Source: Candidatus Gastranaerophilales bacterium
Lineage (GTDB): Bacteria > Cyanobacteriota > Vampirovibrionia > Gastranaerophilales > Gastranaerophilaceae
Direction: 5' to 3'
Assembly (NCBI GenBank): GCA_947628355.1
Contig: CANQZO010000145.1
Span: forward strand, 1 to 5,019
Length of the DNA stretch: 5,019 nucleotides
Shown here: one piece after another, positions 1-5,019 of the stretch
Layout of the letters: every line of letters begins with the position of its first letter
Position numbering within the stretch: position 1 is the stretch's first letter
The notes under the pieces: generated by a model
Told to the model about the DNA's origin: nothing
Databases searched by the model: none
Seen by the model: the letters and a program-made list of their open reading frames with translations, nothing else
Translations under genes and position numbers: made by a program

Positions 1-2031
1 ACCGCGTTTTTCAAGTTTTGCGGTACCTGTCGGAATAACACCATCAACACTCATAGCGCTAACGGGGATATCGTCGCCCTTTTGTCTCATAGACGGCTCA
101 ATGATTTTCTTAGCAAAATCATCTGCATTATCATCTATTAATTTAACGTCATCAGCTGCGCAAACTCCGTCTAATGAAGCAGGAATAACTACTTCTTCGG
201 TTGCGTTAACGGCTGCGTCAATTAAAGCAAGGTTCATATTAACAACATCGTCGCCTTTTTTCTTAAAGGTTTTCTTTGTCATTTCTCTCATACCCTCTAA
301 AGCCTGTTCAAAAGGTATAATTCCGGAAACTTTAAAGTATGCAACCATCATAACCGTATTTGCGCCCTTTCCGCGTAAGCCCGGTTGTTCTTTGATAAGT
401 CTTTCAGCATCTACATTGTAGAATTTAATTTTCTTATCAATTATTGTTTTTTGCATATCTCTTGTTAAGTGAGCAAATGCTTCATCTTTAGTATAAGGGC
501 TGTTTAATAAGAATGTACCGCCTTCTTTAATACCTTTTAATAAGTCATATCTGCCGATATAAGCGTGAGCTGAGCAAGATACAAAGTCAGGCGCTGTGAT
601 TAAATATGTAGATTTAATCGGTTTATCACCAAATCTTAAGTGAGAAACGGTAACACCGAACGACTTTTTAGAGTCATAAGCGAAGTATGCCTGTGCGTCT
701 TTATCCGTATATTGACCTATTATTTTAATTGAGTTTTTATTTGCACCTACGGTACCGTCTGACCCTAAGCCCCAGAACATACAGTTTGTTGTGCCTTCGG
801 GTTCCGTTACAATGTGTTCTTCTACTTTTAAAGATTTATTTGTAACATCATCTTCAATACCAACGGTAAATCCGTGGAAGCCGTTATTTTCAGCGTGTTT
901 GTATACTGCAAATACCATTGAAGGAGTAAATTCTTTTGAAGATAAACCGTATCTTCCGCCGATTACTCTTATGTCTTTGTTTTCTAATGCTGCAACTACA
1001 TCCAAGTATAAAGGTTCACCGATTGAACCGGGTTCTTTGGTTCTGTCTAAAACTGTTATACGTTTAACAGTCTTAGGAAGTGCTTCGTTGAAGCGTTTAA
1101 CATCAAACGGTCTATAAAGTCTTACTTTAACCAAACCGTATTTTTTGCCTCTTTGAGCATTTAAGTATTCAATAGTTTCTTCTATTGTTTCACAGCCCGA
1201 ACCCATTGCAACTATAACATCCGTAGCGTCAGCAGCTCCGACATAATCAAACGGATGATATTGTCTGCCCGTTACTTTAGCTACTTTATCCATATATTCC
1301 TGAACAATATCGGGAACTGCATTGTAGTATTTGTTAACAGTTTCTCTGCCTTGGAAATATACGTCTGTATTTTGTGCACCAACTTTGCAAACGGGTGCTT
1401 CAGGTCTTAAAGCTCTTTGTCTGAATTCTTCAATATATTTAGGTTCAACAAGTGAAGCAATATCTTCATAAGAGATTTCTTCAATTTTGTGAACTTCATG
1501 TGAAGTTCTGAACCCGTCAAAGAACTGCAAGAAAGGAACTTTTGCTTTATATGTTGATAAGTGAGCTACTAAAGCCAAATCCATTTCTTCTTGAACCGAA
1601 TTTGCAGCCAGCATAGCATAACCTGTGTTTCTGCAGCCCATAACGTCTGTGTGGTCGCCGAAAATTGCCAAAGATTGAGCAGCTAAAGCTCTTGCTGCTA
1701 CGTGAATTACAGAGGGTAACATTTCCCCTGCGACTTTGTGCATAACAGGAATCATTAATAACAAGCCCTGTGATGCCGTATATGTAGAAGTTAAAGCACC
1801 TGCTGCCAGTGAGCCATGAACGGCACCTGCTGCACCTGCTTCTGATTGCATTTCAGCAACTCTAACCTCTTTGCCCCATATATTTTGTTTGTGTTGTGAT
1901 GCCCATTCATCAATCCATTCACCCATTGTTGATGACGGAGTGATTGGGTAAATTGCCGATACTTCGCTCAATGCATACGCAATATGCGCTGCAGCATAGT
2001 TACCGTCAACTGTAATTGTCTTTTTAGACAT
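1..2031 (-). CDS. nifJ: Pyruvate:ferredoxin (flavodoxin) oxidoreductase, N-terminal part (cut by window edge)
   Basis: The product oxidises pyruvate with CoA to acetyl-CoA and CO2 in the cytoplasm, reducing ferredoxin or flavodoxin; it uses thiamine diphosphate (TPP) and iron-sulfur clusters. The reading frame is open from ATG at 2031 to the window edge, giving 677 residues of a family that is usually about 1,170-1,200 long. Visible landmarks are YPITPSS (residues 28-34, with Thr31), EMQSEAGAAG (60-69, with Glu64, the TPP-activating glutamate), HVAARALAAQ (110-119, with Arg114, a pyruvate contact) and GDHTDVMG shortly after. All three key residues fall at the numbers known for the Desulfovibrio africanus enzyme. 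A GSDGTVGANK stretch near residue 425 marks the gamma-like domain. The visible part ends in PTGTAKLEKRG, which in homologues lies just before the ferredoxin-like two-cluster domain, so those cysteines and the C-terminal TPP domain lie outside the window. The start is supported by a strong ribosome binding site. The coding strand looks less AT-rich than its neighbours, as expected for a highly expressed core enzyme. The family assignment is very secure. Confidence 0.97.
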   Translation of the reverse strand, partial: MSKKTITVDGNYAAAHIAYALSEVSAIYPITPSSTMGEWIDEWASQHKQNIWGKEVRVAEMQSEAGAAGAVHGSLAAGALTSTYTASQGLLLMIPVMHKVAGEMLPSVIHVAARALAAQSLAIFGDHTDVMGCRNTGYAMLAANSVQEEMDLALVAHLSTYKAKVPFLQFFDGFRTSHEVHKIEEISYEDIASLVEPKYIEEFRQRALRPEAPVCKVGAQNTDVYFQGRETVNKYYNAVPDIVQEYMDKVAKVTGRQYHPFDYVGAADATDVIVAMGSGCETIEETIEYLNAQRGKKYGLVKVRLYRPFDVKRFNEALPKTVKRITVLDRTKEPGSIGEPLYLDVVAALENKDIRVIGGRYGLSSKEFTPSMVFAVYKHAENNGFHGFTVGIEDDVTNKSLKVEEHIVTEPEGTTNCMFWGLGSDGTVGANKNSIKIIGQYTDKDAQAYFAYDSKKSFGVTVSHLRFGDKPIKSTYLITAPDFVSCSAHAYIGRYDLLKGIKEGGTFLLNSPYTKDEAFAHLTRDMQKTIIDKKIKFYNVDAERLIKEQPGLRGKGANTVMMVAYFKVSGIIPFEQALEGMREMTKKTFKKKGDDVVNMNLALIDAAVNATEEVVIPASLDGVCAADDVKLIDDNADDFAKKIIEPSMRQKGDDIPVSAMSVDGVIPTGTAKLEKRG

Positions 2032-2038
2032 TTATACT

Positions 2039-2044
2039 ACCTCC
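2039..2044 (-). promoter_or_regulatory. Strong Shine-Dalgarno site of nifJ
   Basis: On the minus strand the sequence GGAGGT lies 7 bases before the ATG at 2031. It is a near-perfect match to the anti-Shine-Dalgarno sequence and fixes the nifJ start. It contrasts with the weak or absent sites before lptC and the iron-sulfur protein gene, which suggests strong translation of the oxidoreductase. Confidence 0.9.
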
Positions 2045-2050
2045 ATTCTC

Positions 2051-2078
2051 ATTAACTGATTACTTACATCTAGTTAAT
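2051..2078. repeat. Inverted repeat in the nifJ leader (possible operator)
   Basis: ATTAACT at 2051-2057 is repeated in perfect inverted form as AGTTAAT at 2072-2078, with 14 bases between the arms. The arms are offset by 21 bp, about two helical turns, as for a dimeric regulator. There is no T-tract after it in either direction, and the stem is AT-rich with a long loop, so it is unlikely to be a terminator. It does not match the Rex, FNR or CRP consensus as I know them. A chance repeat in AT-rich DNA is quite possible. Confidence 0.35.
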
Positions 2079-2103
2079 AAAAATGTATCCCAAACACAGA
2101 CAA
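2074..2103 (-). promoter_or_regulatory. Weak candidate promoter for nifJ
   Basis: On the minus strand TTGTCT (2098-2103) resembles a -35 box, and TATTAA (2074-2079) lies 18 bases downstream as a possible -10 box; each matches the sigma70 consensus at four of six positions. The inverted repeat at 2051-2078 would overlap the -10 box and start site, which suits repression. No terminator is visible between lptA and nifJ, so nifJ could also be read through from lptC-lptA. In such AT-rich DNA matches of this quality arise easily by chance. Confidence 0.25.
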
Positions 2104-2114
2104 ATTACAAGAAA

Positions 2115-3062
2115 TTAATTACTGATATTAGGAATTACAGACTTAACATGCCCCTCTGCTTTAAAGTCTTTCGGGTTCATTGTTATTGAAATTCTGTCAG
2201 CTTCTATTGTTCGGCCCTTTGTTTCTATTTTTGAGCGCCCGACGAATATTGCCTGATTTAATTTTTTGGTTTTGCTATCTGCAAATACATTTACTTTAGG
2301 ACCTCTTGCAATATAATCTTCATATTTAATCTTTGTTCCGCCGGAAGCAGTTATTACATTTGAACGCTTGTCATAAGATTGGTAGCTTGACCAAACTTCA
2401 ATATTTTTACTATCTTCTGTAATTATATCCGAATGAACATTTCCAATTGCAACCGCTTCTTGAGTTAAGTTATTATACGTCAATTTGTTTGCGGTAATTG
2501 TACTTTTATCCTGTTTTAATTTAGCTTTTCCTATTAACTGTATTTTTTTTACGTTATTATCACCTGTCAAGTCAACAACAGCTTGGTCTGAGAGTGTATC
2601 TATATCTTTATAAACTATATTTACATTCCCAAACGCTTTCATTTGATTAGCATTTTTATGATATTCCTGCCTGTCTGCAGTAACAATAACAACCGGTTTA
2701 TCATTTTCGGTAATAGTCGATATTGAATTGCCGTCTGCAGTAAATACTTTATTTAATAATGACATAGACAGTATTTGAGCCTTTATTTCACTTTTTTTAC
2801 CCGACTGCATTCCGAATGAATATGCGTTATCTTTAAATTCAACATTATTAACTTTATTATTTTTCGGGTCCAATTCTACAACGGCTCTGGGACTTGTTAT
2901 ATTAACTTCGCCCGATTTTACCTTAACATTTCCCTCTAAATATATTTTACTGTCTGAGTCCTTAAATTCCTGAGTATCGGATTCTACACTTAACGAACCT
3001 GCATATACAATTCCTGCGGTTAAAAACATTATTAATAATGTATTTATTATTTTTTTTCTCAT
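2115..3062 (-). CDS. lptA: LptA/OstA-like periplasmic LPS-transport protein
   Basis: The likely role is to form part of the periplasmic bridge that carries lipopolysaccharide from the inner-membrane LptBFGC complex to the outer membrane. The 315-residue product starts with a typical signal peptide: MRKK, a hydrophobic stretch over residues 5-20, and a VYA signal-peptidase site at 19-21. The mature part consists of short alternating beta-strand segments with recurring OstA-type turns: GNV at 44-46, 145-147 and 207-209, and GHV at 304-306. There are no cysteines, long helices or other domains. It is clearly longer than E. coli LptA (185 residues), so it probably holds two or more OstA units in one chain. 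It begins 11 bp after lptC and is surely co-transcribed with it. The OstA-fold assignment is firm; calling it LptA rather than another OstA-family protein rests mainly on the neighbouring lptC. No lptB follows; nifJ does. Confidence 0.82.
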   Translation of the reverse strand: MRKKIINTLLIMFLTAGIVYAGSLSVESDTQEFKDSDSKIYLEGNVKVKSGEVNITSPRAVVELDPKNNKVNNVEFKDNAYSFGMQSGKKSEIKAQILSMSLLNKVFTADGNSISTITENDKPVVIVTADRQEYHKNANQMKAFGNVNIVYKDIDTLSDQAVVDLTGDNNVKKIQLIGKAKLKQDKSTITANKLTYNNLTQEAVAIGNVHSDIITEDSKNIEVWSSYQSYDKRSNVITASGGTKIKYEDYIARGPKVNVFADSKTKKLNQAIFVGRSKIETKGRTIEADRISITMNPKDFKAEGHVKSVIPNISN

Positions 3063-3070
3063 AATCTTTG

Positions 3071-3075
3071 CCTTT
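3071..3075 (-). promoter_or_regulatory. Ribosome binding site of lptA, overlapping the lptC stop
   Basis: AAAGG on the minus strand lies 8 bases before the lptA ATG at 3062 and shares two bases with the lptC stop codon (3074-3076). It supports this lptA start, and the tight spacing suggests translational coupling of lptA to lptC. Confidence 0.6.
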
Positions 3076-3652
3076 ACATATAAAATTGGGTTTTTGTTCT
3101 GCCCTCTATGTGAAAATCGGAATAATCACTTTTTAACACGGCTTTGTTTCCGAATATTATTGCTTCATTCGGCTTTTCTATTCTTATATTGCCAAGCGCT
3201 ATAATATCTTGCCCTTTACCTGAATATTTTATTCTGTCTGTTCTTATATTCGTTCCGTCTTCATATACCAATATTACATTATCATATAATATTATTTCTT
3301 TTTTTATAGAGTGATATGTGCCTCTGTCAGCTTTAAAACTTGCTTTTACTTTTTTATCATCATAAAAATTTCCGATAATATTTTCTAAAAATACAACACT
3401 GTCTATATCACTGTATCTGCCATTTTCAGCGTACATTTCCCAAAGTTTTTCGCTGTCTTTTGTTTCGGTTACAAGCAAGTTCTCTATATTTGCTTCTTTA
3501 TTTTTATATGACTGGTCAGATATTTTATTCTTAAATGACCTTGTAATCATACCTGCATATATAAAAGACCACAAACATGCTATAGCAATAAACGAAAATA
3601 ATACTATATAGAGAATATTTCTTTTACTTTTTACGATTTTTTTTATATCCAT
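3074..3652 (-). CDS. lptC: LptC, inner-membrane anchored LPS-transport protein
   Basis: LptC receives lipopolysaccharide from the LptBFG transporter and passes it to LptA. The 192-residue length is almost that of E. coli LptC (191). A basic N-terminus (KKIVKSKRN, residues 4-12) precedes one hydrophobic membrane segment at about 13-34, and the rest is periplasmic. The family pattern is clear in order: LWEMYAENGRY, VVFLENIIGNFY, ADRGTY, a V-I-L-V strand followed by DGTNIRTDRIKYSG, then ALGNIRIEKPNEAIIFG and a closing GRT. These are the beta-strands of the LptC half jelly-roll. The next in-frame methionine, at residue 35, would delete the anchor, so ATG at 3652 is preferred although no Shine-Dalgarno site precedes it. 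The gene heads a lptC-lptA unit and is divergent from the iron-sulfur protein gene. The assignment comes from sequence pattern and context together. Confidence 0.87.
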   Translation of the reverse strand: MDIKKIVKSKRNILYIVLFSFIAIACLWSFIYAGMITRSFKNKISDQSYKNKEANIENLLVTETKDSEKLWEMYAENGRYSDIDSVVFLENIIGNFYDDKKVKASFKADRGTYHSIKKEIILYDNVILVYEDGTNIRTDRIKYSGKGQDIIALGNIRIEKPNEAIIFGNKAVLKSDYSDFHIEGRTKTQFYM

Positions 3653-3731
3653 AACTATTAATTATTATATAATTATTTATAAATTGCAAATTGTTAGATT
3701 TTTTGCGGATAATTAAAATATGGATATAAAA
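3641..3731. repeat. 12-bp inverted repeat covering both divergent start codons
   Basis: ATGGATATAAAA is found at 3720-3731 on the plus strand and, exactly inverted, at 3641-3652. Each copy is the first four codons (MDIK) of its gene. The arms thus mark the translation starts of lptC and the iron-sulfur protein gene and flank the 67-bp divergent region. The proteins differ after residue 4. It may be chance in AT-rich DNA, or a favoured early-codon sequence where Shine-Dalgarno sites are weak. Confidence 0.5.
3653..3719. promoter_or_regulatory. Divergent AT-rich promoter region between lptC and the iron-sulfur protein gene
   Basis: These 67 bases separate two divergent genes and must hold or overlap promoters for both, unless transcription starts further inside. 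For lptC, minus-strand TTGCAA (3684-3689) and AATAAT (3661-3666) lie 17 bases apart, which would leave only a very short leader. For the plus strand, TATAAT occurs at 3668-3673 with no good -35 box. The plus-strand gene has only a weak GCGGA (3705-3709) as ribosome binding site. The exact boxes are uncertain because the stretch is nearly all A and T. Confidence 0.4.
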
Positions 3732-4793
3732 GAAGAAGTATATAAATGTTCAAAATGCGGACTATGTAAGAGTGTGTGTCCTGTTTTTATTGCGACAAAA
3801 AATGAAATGTTATTGCCAAGAGGCAGATATATTGTACTAAATCAGCATTTTAATAACGGGTTAAAATTAAGCGGAGAATTCATAAAAAATCTGGACTTAT
3901 GCCTTAACTGCAATTTGTGTAAAAACTTTTGCCCCAGCAATATTGACACATACAAAATTCATACTCTTTTAAAGGAAAAATATTCTAAATTTCATATATT
4001 TTCATTTATGTATTTCGTATTTATGCGTTTAATAAGTGTTAAAGCTAAAATATTCAGATTATTTAATTATTATTCCGATGAATACACAAAAAATCTTTAT
4101 GAAATAAAAGTTAAACGAAAAAAAGCAACTAACAAATCAAATAAAAAAGCAGTCTATTTTGAGGGATGTTATAATAAATTTATAAATCCTTCCGATAAAT
4201 ATGCCTCATTAAATTTGATAGAAAAAGCAGGCTTTAATATTGAAAAAGTCCTAAATCAATGCTGCGGATACCCGTATTTAAGCACAGGAAATATAAAAGC
4301 ATTCAAAAGAAATGCGCAAAAGATTATAAACTCCGTTCCAATAGATTGCGAGTATATTATTTGCAGTTGCGACAGCTGTTTTGATACTCTTAAAAGGTTT
4401 TCCGATTACACAAATGTTTCGGAAGAATTTAAAAATAAATTAATTACATTAGATAAATTTATAGAAATAAATAATATTAAAATAAATGTTAATGATGAAA
4501 GTATTTTATATCACAAACCAGTAATCCGTTCTGAAAAAATTAACATAGACGGGATAAAGGAAATAAATCAAAAATATAACGCAAGTTTAATGGAAAATTT
4601 TATTTTGCTAAAACATAACGAAAAAGCATTAAATGCAATGTTTTACAAGAAAGAACAGGTTGAGGGAAAAACACTCATAACTACATGCCAATTAGCTCAA
4701 CGGGGATTAAATATCGGATTTCATAAAAAGGGAATCAACGCAAAATCGATAAGTTACGCAGAGTATTTAGAATTAAATAAAAAAGTTGACTAA
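3720..4793 (+). CDS. Iron-sulfur (4Fe-4S/CCG-domain) oxidoreductase, GlcF/HdrB-like, with degenerate second CCG domain
   Basis: This 357-residue protein has the layout of glycolate-oxidase iron-sulfur subunits and related CCG-domain proteins. Two ferredoxin-like 4Fe-4S motifs come first: Cys10, 13, 16, 20-Pro and Cys61, 64, 67, 71-Pro. A basic linker follows at about 90-143. The first CCG domain is complete: Cys150 (FEGC), CCG at 181-183, and Cys217/Cys220 (CSCDSC). In the second, the usual HxPC reads YHKPV (264-268), no CCG is present, and only Cys323 (TTCQLAQRG) remains. The family transfers electrons through 4Fe-4S clusters, and in HdrB each CCG motif binds an unusual cluster; this protein would probably keep one. 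No membrane segment is evident, so it is likely cytoplasmic. No partner such as a FAD-linked GlcD or HdrA is in the window, so the substrate is unknown and I give no gene symbol. The start fits the first cysteine motif; the ribosome binding site is weak. Confidence 0.85.
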   Translation: MDIKEEVYKCSKCGLCKSVCPVFIATKNEMLLPRGRYIVLNQHFNNGLKLSGEFIKNLDLCLNCNLCKNFCPSNIDTYKIHTLLKEKYSKFHIFSFMYFVFMRLISVKAKIFRLFNYYSDEYTKNLYEIKVKRKKATNKSNKKAVYFEGCYNKFINPSDKYASLNLIEKAGFNIEKVLNQCCGYPYLSTGNIKAFKRNAQKIINSVPIDCEYIICSCDSCFDTLKRFSDYTNVSEEFKNKLITLDKFIEINNIKINVNDESILYHKPVIRSEKINIDGIKEINQKYNASLMENFILLKHNEKALNAMFYKKEQVEGKTLITTCQLAQRGLNIGFHKKGINAKSISYAEYLELNKKVD

Positions 4794-4813
4794 TAATCTT
4801 TAGTTGATATTAT
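4786..4813 (+). promoter_or_regulatory. Probable sigma70-type promoter of tRNA-Phe
   Basis: TTGACT (4786-4791) and TATTAT (4808-4813) each match five of six consensus positions and are separated by 16 bases. Transcription would start near 4820, about 10 bases before the mature tRNA. The -35 box overlaps the stop codon (4791-4793) of the gene upstream. There is no terminator between that gene and the tRNA, so read-through could add to expression. Confidence 0.6.
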
Positions 4814-4829
4814 TAATAACATAAGGTGA

Positions 4830-4905
4830 GCCACGTTAGCTCAGTTGGTAGAGCAAGGGACTGAAAATCCCTGTGTCCTTGGTTCGATTCCGAGACGTGG
4901 CACCA
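4830..4905 (+). tRNA. tRNA-Phe, anticodon GAA
   Basis: The 76 bases fold as a full cloverleaf. The acceptor stem pairs GCCACGT (4830-4836) with ACGTGGC (4895-4901). The D arm is GCTC/GAGC around AGTTGGTA. The anticodon stem AGGGA/TCCCT closes the loop CTGAAAA, with anticodon GAA at 4863-4865, which reads the phenylalanine codons TTC and TTT. The T arm is CTTGG/CCGAG with the standard TTCGATT loop and one G-T wobble. The discriminator base is A (4902) and the CCA end is encoded (4903-4905). It is a single tRNA with its own likely promoter and terminator. Confidence 0.98.
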
Positions 4906-4908
4906 TTT

Positions 4909-4933
4909 AACAGGCAAAATGCCTGTTTTTTTT
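4909..4933 (+). terminator. Intrinsic terminator after tRNA-Phe
   Basis: AACAGGC (4909-4915) pairs perfectly with GCCTGTT (4921-4927) around a five-base loop AAAAT, and a run of T continues to 4933. This is a classic Rho-independent terminator, starting four bases after the tRNA CCA end. It ends the tRNA transcript and any read-through from the iron-sulfur protein gene. Confidence 0.9.
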
Positions 4934-4960
4934 GTCTTGTGTATTTATTATTTTTCTGGT

Positions 4961-4990
4961 AGTTTCGGAATTGCAGACAGTTTTGGAATT
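4961..4990. repeat. Imperfect 12-bp direct repeat downstream of the tRNA
   Basis: AGTTTCGGAATT (4961-4972) recurs as AGTTTTGGAATT (4979-4990), with one mismatch and an 18-bp period. It lies in the last 86 bases of the window (4934-5019), where I find no supportable gene. Some frames are open there, but none has a start codon with a ribosome binding site or recognisable protein content. The repeat could be part of an upstream region of a gene beyond the edge, or chance. Confidence 0.35.
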
Positions 4991-5019
4991 ATCGTCAAAA
5001 GTCAGTTATATCAAGCATT

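Noticed and set aside
101..421. Plus-strand open frame of 106 codons
   Set aside because: It lies wholly inside nifJ on the opposite strand. The serine- and threonine-rich translation is a shadow of the PFOR coding sequence and there is no ribosome binding site.
791..1117. Plus-strand open frame of 108 codons
   Set aside because: It is also antisense to nifJ, where the PFOR frame is continuous and strongly conserved, and has no recognisable protein content.
2051..2078. Inverted repeat as a terminator of the lptC-lptA transcript
   Set aside because: The 7-bp stem is AT-rich, the loop is 14 bases and no T-tract follows on the minus strand, so an intrinsic terminator is not supported.
4830..4915. 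tRNA 3' end as an attachment site of an integrated element
   Set aside because: No second copy of the tRNA 3' end and no integrase are present in the window, and the tRNA is followed directly by its own terminator.
4934..5019. Possible partial gene in the terminal 86 bases
   Set aside because: Short open frames exist on both strands, but none has a convincing start, ribosome binding site or family resemblance; the stretch is too short to judge.
1..5019. CRISPR array, insertion sequence, toxin-antitoxin or defence system
   Set aside because: No regularly spaced repeats, terminal inverted repeats, transposase or known defence motifs are seen; coding space is filled by housekeeping-type genes.

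Overview
The window looks like ordinary core chromosome from an AT-rich, anaerobic, diderm (LPS-making) bacterium. The diderm inference rests on an adjacent lptC-lptA pair for lipopolysaccharide transport. The anaerobic inference rests on a pyruvate:ferredoxin oxidoreductase (PFOR). A gut Vampirovibrionia/Melainabacteria-type lineage would fit, because it combines LPS genes with PFOR and AT-rich DNA, and the PFOR N-terminus reads much like cyanobacterial NifJ. This placement is only a guess, and other AT-rich diderm anaerobes would fit too.

Layout. Positions 1-2031 (minus strand) hold the N-terminal 677 codons of nifJ/PFOR, cut by the window edge just before the expected ferredoxin-type cluster domain. 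Positions 2032-2114 are an intergenic leader with a strong Shine-Dalgarno site and a 7-bp inverted repeat. Positions 2115-3062 (minus) are an LptA/OstA-like periplasmic protein, and 3074-3652 (minus) is LptC. The order of transcription is lptC, lptA, then nifJ. Positions 3653-3719 are a short, very AT-rich divergent intergenic region. Positions 3720-4793 (plus) encode a stand-alone iron-sulfur protein with two ferredoxin-like 4Fe-4S motifs and CCG domains, of which the second has lost most of its cysteines. A good sigma70-type promoter overlapping that gene's stop codon leads to tRNA-Phe(GAA) at 4830-4905, followed at once by an intrinsic terminator at 4909-4933. The last 86 bases carry no gene I can support.

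How it fits together. LptC (inner-membrane anchored) and LptA (secreted) are successive parts of the periplasmic bridge that carries LPS to the outer membrane. PFOR makes acetyl-CoA, CO2 and reduced ferredoxin from pyruvate. The CCG-domain protein is probably another redox protein, but its partner is not visible. I see no mobile element, CRISPR array, defence system or other clearly novel system here. The most notable point is the degenerate second CCG domain.
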